From the NCBI GenBank assembly GCA_003024985.2, contig PXIH01S0009270.1: a stretch of DNA of 13,459 bases. One strand, written 5' to 3'. Below, one piece after another: positions 1-7,442 of the stretch. The notes under the pieces were generated by a model. That model saw only the letters and a program-made list of their open reading frames with translations. It did no database searches and was not told the DNA's origin. The position numbers and the translations under genes were made by a program. Each line of letters opens with the position of its first letter. Position 1 is the stretch's first letter. The stretch is from Euperipatoides rowelli (Eukaryota > Onychophora > Udeonychophora > Euonychophora > Peripatopsidae).

Positions 1-839
1 TACAATATATTCCAACTGAAAATTGATTGGCAAAATAGTACATAATAATAAATACAGCAAACAAAGGCACCACATCAAATCTCAGCATCTTAACACTAGA
101 ACAAAGTTCATATGATCCAGATGAAATCTTAATAAAATGAATCCATTCCATAGGCCCTTTATGTAATCTTTATACAAAAACTACAATGCAAACTTCATTA
201 TCAAATGATTCCTTTGTATCATTACATTAGATTTATTTCTTCAAACAAACATTTTAAAGTTCCAAGAACAGAAATTTAATAGCTTCATTTCCATCTTGCC
301 TGTGTTTGTCTCCGTCCAATATCATAAAATTTAAAAGTAAAATTTTTAAATTAAACAAAAATACAATTGTTGCAATAAATTAATTCTTAAATTTCCATAA
401 CAAAATAAAATTATTCAACTAAAATAAAAAAAAAGAACATAACCCCCCCCAAAAAAAAAACATTTTTATGGCAAACCCAGAATTTCCCAGGCAAAAATTA
501 ATTTCTAAAGGATTTGTTATCACTTCAAATGATTAAAAAATGAATACATTTATTTAAATTTAGCATGACTTCAATTATAATTCACCAAAATAAAATAAAT
601 TATGGAATGGAAATCTTTAATCGTAGCCTAAATAAATTTCAGAATTTGATCACAAAAAAAAAATATAAAAAAATACAATATTTATAAACATTTTACAGAC
701 CCTATGTCAAAGCCAGCCCTGATGTATGGTATAATTGTTATAAAACAATTAAAAAAAACATTTTATTCGGCCTATATTGACAAATCAAGAAACTAAGCTA
801 TAAAAATTATTGATAAGAATGAATAATAAAACATCTATT
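1..839. other. AT-rich spacer, no gene seen
   Basis: This stretch is mostly A/T runs with stops in all frames, and I recognise no protein, RNA gene or element end. It contains a short C8 tract (443-450) followed by an A run. The segment around 700-715 (AAAGCCAGCCCTG) resembles one near 1400-1412 (AAAGCCAGTCCTG), which hints at two fragments of one dispersed repeat, but the shared part is too short to define an element. Confidence 0.6.
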
Positions 840-873
840 TTGGCTAATTATAATAGTTATTATAATTAGCCAA
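840..873. repeat. 34-bp near-perfect palindrome
   Basis: Two 16-bp arms (840-855 and 858-873) are exact reverse complements, separated by only two bases (GT). The ends read TTGGCTAATT and AATTAGCCAA. The flanking bases do not extend the pairing. It could extrude as a cruciform or form a tight RNA hairpin. No gene lies nearby to make it a terminator. It may be the relic of a very small MITE or a chance feature of AT-rich DNA, although the central GGC/GCC in matching positions argues against simple composition. Confidence 0.85.
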
Positions 874-915
874 CACATTAATAAAATCAATAGACTTAAG
901 TAAAATTGATGATAG

Positions 916-1022
916 TTTTTAGAAATCCAAAAAAGATTTGTTTCTAACAAAGCTGTTCACTTGTTTTGAATGTTTTTTTCTAAATAAAAATAAACATTTT
1001 TTAATATATCATTTCACTAAAA
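916..1022. repeat. dispersed repeat, copy A
   Basis: This copy shares an ordered series of blocks with 1223-1338: TTTTAGAAATCCAAAAAAGAT, then TTTGTTTCYAACAA, then TGTTCACTT, a T run with CTAAATAAAA, and finally ATTTCACTAAAA or ACTTCACTAAAA. The order and spacing are kept with small indels, so the two are diverged copies of one sequence in the same orientation about 300 bp apart. No coding potential is visible. The family is not recognised. Confidence 0.75.
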
Positions 1023-1222
1023 TTATTTTGTAACAATGTACTTTTAAAATGGTTCTTTCTAGAGAATTTATTTACTTTTTTTGTATTTTTCCAACAAGTT
1101 GGTGTAAATAATTATTATAGTAGGGTGGTATAGTCTTACAACTTTTGTCGTAAAGCTTGACTCCAATTGAATTGAACTTCTAAATATGCATGTGAGAAAA
1201 ATAACTTTATAATAAAAGGTTG

Positions 1223-1338
1223 TTTTAGAAATCCAAAAAAGATAATTTGTTTCCAACAATGATGTTCACTTACATTTAGCATTTTTTTGTCTAAATAAAA
1301 AATAAAATTAACATTTTTAATAAATCACTTCACTAAAA
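1223..1338. repeat. dispersed repeat, copy B
   Basis: This is the partner of 916-1022. It is slightly longer because of small insertions and runs straight into a less AT-rich block (1339-1440, including GGACCCCACC and GGTCCCTGCAG) that is absent after copy A. That block may be the body of the same element, truncated in copy A. I cannot name the family. Confidence 0.72.
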
Positions 1339-1559
1339 CAGACATTGGCTGTGACCTGAGGACCCCACCAAAAATGTTCCCAATTGGTCCCTGCAGATTC
1401 CAAAGCCAGTCCTGCCCACATGGCCACCTTTATCTACACATCAAATGAAAATTAATAATTTTATGAATTTTACAATCGCACCCTACCCACAAAAATATTT
1501 TTTTTTTGGTTAAATTCTCTATCCAGAAAGGAATCATTTCAAAAACAGTCTATCAGTGT
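1339..1559. other. spacer with a GC-raised block, no gene
   Basis: Positions 1339-1440 are richer in G and C than the surroundings and look like part of a dispersed repeat rather than a gene, since every frame has stops. The rest, to 1559, is AT-rich with a T run at 1499-1507. It directly follows (on the minus strand) the stop codon of the Gypsy integrase remnant, so it may be the 3' non-coding part of that element. Confidence 0.4.
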
Positions 1560-1759
1560 TCAAAGATAGGCATCATTTATTCTGTCTGGTCTTCCTCTTT
1601 CCTCTAATAAAATTACTTCTACTTCCTCTGATACTATTAAACTCACTCTTAGACACAAAGTGCACTCAAAATATGGTTTCAATTTGTCAATATGAACTAT
1701 TTGTTCATCCTTAAAGTTCTTATACATTATAATTTTTAGTCACAATCCCTTGTAATTCA
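1560..1759 (-). pseudogene. pol: Ty3/Gypsy integrase C-terminal remnant, distal part
   Basis: On the minus strand this reads as the very end of a Gypsy-type Pol. A short motif IVHIDKLKPYF, the typical closing block of the integrase GPY/F domain, is followed by an acidic tail containing EERGRPDRI and a stop at 1560-1562. One in-frame stop (TGA) lies upstream of the motif. The same frame resumes beyond the TTAA-bounded insertion at 2546-2713, so this is one half of a gene split by a later transposon. Integrase in such elements inserts the DNA copy into the host chromosome; this fragment has no catalytic core. The assignment rests on the VHIDKLKPY motif and the tail composition, not on a database match. 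The plus-strand element at 7453-8262 ends in a similar VHIDKLK motif, but the two are clearly different copies. Confidence 0.5.
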
Positions 1760-2545
1760 TTAACACGTTCGCTGCGGAACGACTTTGCAATACTCATTAC
1801 TCATCCTATATGGGGAAATTTTTTTCTTATAAAATGTATTTAGATATAACTATATAAATACTTAATATTAATTATTATGAAATGTGGGGTAGTTTTTAAG
1901 CTGTGTCTCAGATCTGGGTCAGCCGCATATTGCCAATATTTTTTACTGTGTGCGGGATGTCTCGGTTTCGAGTCACACATTTATGCAAAATAATATGACA
2001 AAAACTTCTATTTTTTAATTAGGAATTATAAATAAATAAATGATTTCCAACAAACAGATTTTTTTTTTTATGATTATTTTTCTAAATGTCAGCATTCATT
2101 ACGCTCGAATTTACTTTATGTCCAAATAATACATTATGTTAAATATTTCAAAATCTATAACACATAGAAAAAAACTTAAATAGTATTTTTTGTTCTATTT
2201 TATACCAGGAATTTTAATATATAAAGAAAAAAAAAATTCCAACAAACAGATTTTTTTAATGTTTTTTTTCTAAATGTCTGCTATAAAAAAAAAAGCCAGT
2301 TATCTTACATTTTCCATTACTGCATTAAATTCTGATTTTAAAAATGTAAAGAAAATTTCAAATGATCCAGAAATGTTTTTTTATATCCTACTTTATGTGC
2401 CTAAATAATAATAAAATGTTTAACACTGTTGCCCAATTCATATTTGCATTTTGAAACTTGTAACATAAACGACTCGGATTCGAGTCATCAGCATATAAAG
2501 GTTCACATTGACTAAGATTCGAGTCATCTGCAGCAAACGTGTTAA
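1760..2545. mobile_element. piggyBac-type MITE, TTAA-flanked, 786 bp including both TTAA
   Basis: The element is bounded by TTAA at 1760-1763 and TTAA at 2542-2545, the target duplication typical of piggyBac transposons. Directly inside are inverted ends: CACGTTCGCTGCGG (1764-1777) and, read inward from the right, CACGTTTGCTGCAG (2541-2528), matching at 12 of 14 positions. TTCGAGTCA recurs at 1967-1975, 2479-2487 and 2518-2526; the last two sit close to the right end and could be transposase-binding repeats. The interior is AT-rich, has internal duplications and no open frame for a transposase, so it is non-autonomous. Removing it with one TTAA leaves the interrupted minus-strand integrase frame continuous across the junction, independent support for these exact boundaries. 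Confidence 0.82.
2045..2278. repeat. internal duplication inside the MITE
   Basis: TTCCAACAAACAGATTTTTT occurs at 2045 and again at 2237, each time followed by a T-rich stretch and TTTTCTAAATGTC (ending about 2090 and 2278). A GGAATT(A/T)TAA block precedes both. This is a diverged direct duplication with a period of about 190 bp inside the non-autonomous element. A looser similarity (TTCYAACAA, about 30 bases, then TTTCTAAATAA) is seen in the repeats at 916-1022 and 1223-1338, so they may be related. Confidence 0.65.
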
Positions 2546-2713
2546 TTCTATAGTGACCTTTGTATCAGCTCTTGAACTTACTGTTTTTCCCAGTAGTCGA
2601 GCAGTAACACCTTTTTTCCAACTACAAATGTAGTAAAATTTTCCCCTTGTGTCTATAATTACAGAATTTAATAAATGAGATATAAAGACTACTACTAACA
2701 CCACTATGGACAT
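2546..2713 (-). pseudogene. pol: Ty3/Gypsy integrase C-terminal remnant, proximal part
   Basis: This minus-strand open stretch reads into the TTAA insertion site. Its content (a KKGVTARLL block about 20 codons before the junction) is where Gypsy integrases usually carry a K-K-G-x-x-x-K-L segment leading into the GPY/F fold. Taken with the VHIDKLKPYF block on the other side of the MITE, it gives about the right spacing for the integrase C-terminal domain. The GPY triplet itself is not visible, so the domain is diverged. Upstream of 2713 on the minus strand I find no catalytic core in any frame, so the rest of this pol is gone or unrecognisable. The open frame that runs into the MITE beyond 2546 is a chance fusion, not a gene. 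Confidence 0.42.
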
Positions 2714-3097
2714 TAGACATGCAGACAGCTAGTTCCTCTATGTACACATGGAAACTACTAGATACCAAGCCTCCTAATGTAAACTGAATTCTTTACCACA
2801 ATCTATTGGATCACATACAAATAGAAAAATATATATATTGTTCTACAGATTTCCCTAAGTGCAAGGAGAATCACTTCCCAATCATACACCCCTTCACATA
2901 ATTAAGGATGTTAATAGCCCTATTTTAACCTCTACAACACCATTAAACAGAATGTATAGCAGTAGTAATTATGTTTAAATGCCAAAGCCTAAGGTGTTGC
3001 ATAGAGTTAAATAGTTTACTAGTGAATAGTTCCATGATCAGAATAAATTCACTGTCCCCATAGATAGAATATAGATAGTAAATATAAGCCCTAGAAA
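2714..3097. other. no gene recognised
   Basis: The stretch lies between the minus-strand integrase remnant and the tRNA-Asp fold-back. It is broken by stops in all frames. It could be more decayed upstream pol sequence from the minus-strand Gypsy element, because short open pieces exist on that strand, but no motif supports this. Confidence 0.4.
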
Positions 3098-3523
3098 CTG
3101 TAATCTTACAGCAGTCACAGGAACTGACAATTCACATTTAAAGAGAAGAAGAATGGACTTTATTTATTTATAAACTCACCACTATGATAACATTGCTGTA
3201 ATAAATGAATAAATCTACTTCTTCAAAAGAAAAGTTTATTTCGTTGTAAATGTATATTTTTTGCTCTTTATATTGGATCGAGGTGGAATTGAATCACGGT
3301 CTCCCATGTGACAAGCGGGGATACTCATCACTGTACTATCAAGGGAGACCGGGGTTCAATTCCATGTCGGAGAGCCAATATAAAGAGCAGAAAATATTTA
3401 AAAATAAACAAACATTTTTTTTAAAATAGTATCATAGTGGTGAGGTGTAGAAATAAATAAAGTTCATTCTTTTGTTCTTTACATGGTAGGTTGTTAAGCT
3501 CCCATGACTGTTGTAAGATTACT
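3098..3523. repeat. tRNA-Asp-centred fold-back element
   Basis: The left arm (3098-3305) is the diverged reverse complement of the right arm (3343-3523). Reading outward from the centre, matched blocks are GGGAGACC, TTCAATTCCA, CCAATATAAAGAGCA, ATCATAGTGGTGAG, AAATAAATAAAGT(C/T)CATTC and GACTG(C/T)TGTAAGATTAC. The 37-bp spacer (3306-3342) holds the 5' half of a tRNA-Asp-like sequence on the minus strand, while both arms begin with its 3' half. It therefore looks like two tRNA-headed SINE-like copies joined head to head, the right one lacking the 5' half of the tRNA. No open frame is present. Mobility, if any, would rely on enzymes encoded elsewhere. Confidence 0.8.
3274..3345 (-). tRNA. tRNA-Asp(GUC)-like pseudogene or SINE head
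   Basis: Read on the minus strand, the sequence follows the eukaryotic tRNA-Asp layout: a D-arm region GATAGTACAGTGATGAGTAT, the anticodon region CCCGCTTGTCACATGGG with anticodon GTC, GAGACC, then a T loop TTCAATT. The total length is 72. Pairing is decayed: the three outer acceptor pairs fail, one of five anticodon-stem pairs fails and two of five T-stem pairs fail. The internal pol III A and B boxes are partly kept. A working tRNA is unlikely; a pseudogene or SINE head is the better reading. The right arm repeats the 3' half on the plus strand (3343-3377), with GGGGTTCAATTCC closer to the B-box consensus. Confidence 0.7.
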
Positions 3524-4032
3524 GCATGGGCGACTTCCGGCACAAGATCGCAAACAGCATAACTGTAACTAAAGTTCATTAAACACAAATGAAAATTCCA
3601 AAATATTATCAGGATCATAAACTATTGCAACGTAAAATAAACTGCAGCTTGCAATATTGCAAATAATAAGTGACAACGTTAACAAAAACGTCGCGACTGG
3701 CTGAGGTCGTGCTAGGACTGGTCAAAATCGATGGAGAGTGTGACATGTACCGAGGTCAACTCCCATAGCTTACTAGGAACATGGAATACCTAAAAGGTAA
3801 AGTACTTGAGGCAACGGTACAAACCATTGCCCATTAAGACAACTAAACAAAACTAACAAACTGTTATATAATAAAATCTGGGTGTGTATTTAAATTGATA
3901 GGGTGAGCTCCAATAAATATAAATGGCATTAATTCACGATGCAGAGAAATCACCTGTTTTGTACAATGTTTATGATCTCGTAATTGATCAGATTTGATCG
4001 TAAACAAAATACAAACTGAAGGCAGCTGTTCT
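3524..4032. other. no gene; includes a GC-raised block
   Basis: Positions 3670-3835 are noticeably richer in G and C than the surroundings (for example GTCGCGACTGGCTGAGGTCG), with stops in every frame on both strands and no motif I can name. The block may be the fragment of an older transposon. The rest is ordinary AT-rich spacer. Confidence 0.4.
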
Positions 4033-4143
4033 CTGAATGCACAAATAAATGTTACAAATAATAAAATAGAATAAAAGAGGATCATTATATACTATGAGGA
4101 TACGTTTTATTTATTAATTGTAAGCATTAATTTGTGCATTCAG
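4033..4143. repeat. short fold-back (111 bp), MITE-like
   Basis: The outer arms CTGAATGCACAAATAAATG (from 4033) and CATTAATTTGTGCATTCAG (to 4143) are inverted copies. Pairing continues inward as TTACAAATAATAAAA against TTTTATTTATTAATTGTAA with small gaps, giving arms of about 36-39 bp around a loop of about 36 bp. A third copy of the end sequence, CTGAATGCAC, lies at 4211-4220, next to a small palindrome (GGCTAAT/ATTAGCC, 4221-4238). No clear target duplication is visible, so its superfamily is not assigned. Confidence 0.65.
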
Positions 4144-4289
4144 AATATTTTTAGTTTAGTTTATGACATTGCTTTAATTAGTTAAACACGTCATAAACGA
4201 TTCTACTTCCCTGAATGCACGGCTAATGCTAATTAGCCTAAACATTTATTCATTTTAATACATTTAAATATGTGTTTAATTTAGCCTAA

Positions 4290-4575
4290 AGGCTGTTACT
4301 TTTGTTGTATGTTTGTCTTTGCCTAGGGGAGTGGCCCTTGCCGACAATTTTTACGGAAACCAGCTCCCTTACGATTGACCCTCCATGGGGTGTACATAGT
4401 TTATGTATTATTTTATTCCGATAAGTTAATGTGGCAAAGCCAGCCGATTAACTTATACTGTGTAAATATAGTTTATCACCGTTGTAATATATTTTTAGTT
4501 TGTAAATAAAACCTGAAGAGAAGGCTTTTAAATAATTGCAGCGGTATTTATTAAATATTTATTTGCTCCACATCA
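4290..4575 (+). other. LTR-like or 3'-end-like segment, unpaired
   Basis: This stretch sits upstream of the Gypsy pol remnant and differs from its surroundings. It is GC-richer at 4323-4395, contains a hairpin (ATAAGTTAAT at 4420-4429 against ATTAACTTAT at 4446-4455), carries an AATAAA polyadenylation signal at 4505-4510, and ends near a CTCCACA run. That is the kind of content expected of a 5' LTR. There is, however, no second copy downstream of pol in the window and no primer-binding site I can match to a tRNA, so the LTR reading is an inference from position and the poly-A signal only. Confidence 0.3.
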
Positions 4576-5715
4576 GATTTATGTAAAATACCTATACCTA
4601 CGGAGGTGAGGCTTTGTCGGGCAGTCATAACTTTCCTCATAGAGCTCCCCTTACCCTCCTTTTGGCTCTATTCTATCACAAGGAAGGTTATTTACACTAA
4701 GTACGCTAATTTAGTACTTCGGTCTGGTAGGCTCCATCTATATAGTCACTTAGCTCCGAAACCGACACGTAAAGAACCAGCATGGGAGAATACATGACTA
4801 TATTAGATGTTATGCACACCTACCGAGGTGGAGAAGCCCTACTTCCAGACTCATACCATTAGTGGGTAGGCCAGCCATCATCAATTCGGCTGACAATAGG
4901 CTATACCCGGGCGCATGAATTGTGGAAGCTAGGCTACCTGACTAGAAAATACTCATTATCTAGAAAAAAATCTATATGGGTGACTTCGCACATAAAGTAC
5001 GCAAGAGCCCATATAGCCAAGTCCCACAGATCTGAAGAATATGTTCCGGGGAAAATCACCGAGTAGACATTAGGCCTCTAATATTAGCCCACACTTACAT
5101 TTACATACTGAATATCACAGACATTACTAATATTATCATATCCAGATGCAAACATAGGAAAGTAGAGACTACCCCAGAGGTATAATGCCCACTGAAAAAA
5201 GACTTAAGTTGTACCAGTTTCTAGGCGGAAACTTTCATAGGGGGCTAAATGAACCAGTAAGACTTAGTAAAATCTGAGCTAGCTAAAGTGCCTAACTAAA
5301 TACCAACCTGATCCAGCCGATAAAGGACTGAGAGGGAAAGGGGGACTAACCCTTTATTATCCCTGACCCGATAGAAAGGTACAGCTACCACCCCTTACTA
5401 GTGATCGTACAGGAGGCCATCTGAAAAATAAAGATTAGTACGATATGCCATCAAAAATACTTAGTATCTACACACACACACAAACAAGGTGTTTGCTTAG
5501 CAGATATTCATGTTTATTTGCTGAGGATATAGTTAAGAGATTTCCCTTCCCCATATAATTATTACAATTGGATAATCACCCCTTATACTTTCACCATGGT
5601 ATGAATTAATTAATAAGTGCTGCGAATAGATGGGAAAGTTGGGAGAGAGACAGGGTTGGGATCATAGCCAGTGGAGATTTGGGCTGGAGATCATATGAGT
5701 TATTTGGGGTGAAAA
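4576..5715 (+). other. leader/gag zone of the Gypsy element, no gene recognised
   Basis: The base composition is more balanced than in the flanks, which suggests former coding or LTR/leader sequence. The longest suggestive frame starts at ATG 4782 and is open to 5066 except for one TAG at 4860-4862. It has no recognisable matrix, capsid or zinc-knuckle motif (no CX2CX4HX4C is visible), so gag is only a guess from its position ahead of pol. A 9-bp inverted repeat (CTATATGGG 4972-4980, CCCATATAG 5008-5016) and a short CA microsatellite near 5470-5485 lie inside. Confidence 0.3.
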
Positions 5716-5759
5716 GTCACTTCAAAAAGGGCGATAGGTCACTTCAAAAAGGGCGATAG
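5716..5759. repeat. two perfect 22-bp tandem copies
   Basis: The unit GTCACTTCAAAAAGGGCGATAG occurs at 5716-5737 and 5738-5759 without a mismatch. In an element whose other parts are full of mutations, a perfect duplication is probably recent, arising from replication slippage after the element decayed. It lies just before the segment shared with the spacer of the large inverted repeat. Confidence 0.9.
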
Positions 5760-5782
5760 GTTCAGCTTGGCTTCACAAAAAT

Positions 5783-5820
5783 ATCTAAAATTGGGATTCA
5801 ACGGTGAGTGCGATTGGTAA
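5783..5820 (+). repeat. 38-bp sequence shared with the large inverted-repeat spacer
   Basis: The segment (core TCTAAAATTGG, ATTCAACGGTGAGT, CGATTGGTAA) recurs at 10589-10628 with one substitution in the core and a small substitution/indel before CGATTGG. Here it sits immediately upstream of the first recognisable reverse transcriptase sequence, and its frame to that domain is blocked by stops, so it is probably not coding. It may be the leftover of an element inserted into, or picked up by, both loci. Confidence 0.85.
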
Positions 5821-5841
5821 TCATAACCATTAAGATTTCAA

Positions 5842-6271
5842 TTAGACAAACTAGAAAAAGCTAACATTATCGAAAAAAAAAAACAGCCCTTACAACTCCC
5901 CTGGCTTAGTATTACCAAAGAAAGACTCTAAAGAAGTCAGAATATGCTTAGATTTCTGTAAAATTAATTAATAAATAGTAAACTAATAGTATCCGATCAT
6001 GCGCATTGAAGACATACTGGAAAACCTAGGCGGCGCATGTATATTTAGCAGTCTTGACCTAAACAATGGCTACTTTAATGTAAAATTAACAGAAGCCCAA
6101 AAAAGGTTCGCCTTTAGTGTACCGTTAGCAAAATATACATCCACCCGCCTTTGTCAAGGTTGCTTAACATCCGCGACCATTTTTAAAAAAATAATGATAG
6201 AATGGTTACACGACATAATTTTAAAAGGCCACGTTTTCGTATATCTAGATGACAATCGTACACTCCCCTAA
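5842..6271 (+). pseudogene. pol: Ty3/Gypsy reverse transcriptase, fingers and palm, broken
   Basis: This is the RNA-dependent DNA polymerase that would copy the element's RNA into DNA. The N-terminal part (5842-5998) contains LEKANIIE and a LPKKDSKEVRICLDF-like block with in-frame stops. From 5999 a clean 90-codon stretch follows: MRIEDILENLGG, then SSLDLNNGYF with the first catalytic aspartate at residue 20 (codon 6056-6058), a decayed primer-grip region (LCQGCLTSATIF) and FVYLDD with the catalytic pair at residues 84-85 (6248-6253). All three aspartates are kept, but the frame is lost directly after YLDD. The ATG at 5999 is internal to the domain, not a true start. The family is certain; activity is ruled out by the breaks. 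Confidence 0.9.
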
Positions 6272-6660
6272 CGTAGAGGAACACTTTAAAATACTTGAAG
6301 TCCTCTCAGCTCTAGAAAAAGTGAACTAGCTGTCAAACCCTCAAAATGTCTATTTAGAGAATCAATAAAATATTTAGGACATATGGTTGATAAAAACGGC
6401 TGCCGACCAGTCAAAAATAGCGTAGCTGCTATACAAAAATTAGCAAGACCTACAACAGTAAAAGGTATGAAGTTTTCTAGGAAGCCTAAATTTTTATCGT
6501 AAATTTATAACTTTGCAGAAATAGCAGTTCCACTATATGATCTACTTAAGAAAAGAAACACAAAAATCACCTGGAACAATGACGCAGAAGTAGTCTTCCA
6601 AACTTTGAAGCAAAAATTAATAACAGCCCCACTTCTAGCCTTCCCTAGATTTACAAACCT
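6272..6660 (+). pseudogene. pol: Ty3/Gypsy RT thumb and connection, frameshifted
   Basis: Continuing from the reverse transcriptase in shifting frames, one sees VEEHFKILEVLSALEK (about 6270-6320), then KPSKCLFRESIKYLGH (about 6335-6385) and VDKNGCRPVK, which is the usual order after the catalytic YLDD box. Near 6470-6500 the frame changes again before a FYRKFI block. The connection reads FAEIAVPLYDLLKK and ITWNNDAEVVFQTLKQKL with a TAPLLAFP block close to 6640. These match the region that links polymerase and RNase H in Gypsy elements. At least three frame changes and several stops make it non-functional. Confidence 0.85.
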
Positions 6661-7087
6661 TTTATTATAAAGACTGACGCCTCTCTCACATCACTCAGTG
6701 CCATATTAGAGCAGGCCAATGAAAACGGAGACTTCAACCCATAGCATATGCTAGTCGTAGGCTAAACAAAGCCGAGCGAAACTACAAGTAATAGAATGAG
6801 AAACACTCACAATTGTATTCCCCCTTGATTAATTCAAACATACGACCTACGGAAATAAAATAATACTCCTAACAGATCATAAACCATTAACTTATTTAAT
6901 TGAACTGAAGGACACAAATTCTAGAGTGGCAAGATGGATGATCAACCTTCAACAAAATGACATCCATTTTGAACACATTCCAGGTAGATTGAACAGTTTA
7001 GCAGACATGTTCTCGCAAAATCATGAAGAACCCGAGATTACCACATGCGCACTAGAAACTGACAGGAGACCAATAACAATTGAGTAA
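6661..7087 (+). pseudogene. pol: Ty3/Gypsy RNase H domain, broken
   Basis: RNase H removes the RNA strand of the RNA-DNA hybrid during reverse transcription. A KTDAS block supplies the first catalytic aspartate (codon 6676-6678), followed by LSAILEQ, an AYASRRLNKAERNY block around 6740-6785 and, after a frame change and stops, LLTDHKPLTYL (about 6864-6895) and ARWMINLQQNDIHFEHIPG leading to NSLADMFSQ, the typical final box of this domain. The frame ends in a TAA at 7085-7087 (after RRPITIE). Domain order and spacing fit Gypsy Pol. It is directly followed by a diverged linker to the integrase zinc finger. Confidence 0.85.
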
Positions 7088-7214
7088 TGCAGCAAGAACA
7101 ACAAAAAGACGAATACTGCAATGATTTAATAAAATAAAAGGATAACTAGATAATTTTATTTTAGATGAAAACTAAATATTACTTAAATTAATACAATTAG
7201 GGAAGTCCAACTTT

Positions 7215-7442
7215 ACAGCATACAGAACATTAGTCCCCACATCCCTTACACAAGATGTCATGTATTTCTATCATGACAGTATCGTAGGAGGACACTTCTC
7301 ACTAGACAAAACTTTATATAGAATAAAAATAAATTTTACCTGGCTAACGATGTTTACTGGCATAAGAAATTACATAAATATTTGCAAGAAATGCCAACGA
7401 AGGAACAGAGGTAGAGTAAAAGCCCCTATACAAGCTATCTAA
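7215..7442 (+). pseudogene. pol: Ty3/Gypsy integrase zinc-binding domain
   Basis: The H2C2 zinc finger helps integrase multimerise and hold the viral DNA end. From 7260 the frame gives histidines at residues 5 and 12 (YHDSIVGGHF) and cysteines at 42 and 45 (ICKKCQRR), that is HX6HX29CX2C, the spacing expected for this family. A short upstream part (FTAYRTLVPTSLTQDV) belongs to it too. All four zinc ligands survive. A stop follows at 7440-7442, cutting it off from the catalytic core. The ATG at 7260 is internal to the domain. Confidence 0.88.

Noticed and set aside
2438-2713. Minus-strand 91-codon open frame as a gene
   Set aside because: Its 3' part runs across the TTAA boundary into the MITE, so the frame is a chance fusion of an integrase remnant and the end of a transposon.
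3274-3345. A functional tRNA-Asp gene
   Set aside because: The three outer acceptor pairs and several T-stem and anticodon-stem pairs are lost, although the GTC anticodon and loops remain.
4606-4797. Plus-strand 63-codon open frame as a gene
   Set aside because: No motif, no continuation upstream, and a different frame nearby (4782-5066) is equally open; it is short enough to occur by chance.
5465-5486. CA repeat as a notable feature
   Set aside because: About six units only, an ordinary short microsatellite.
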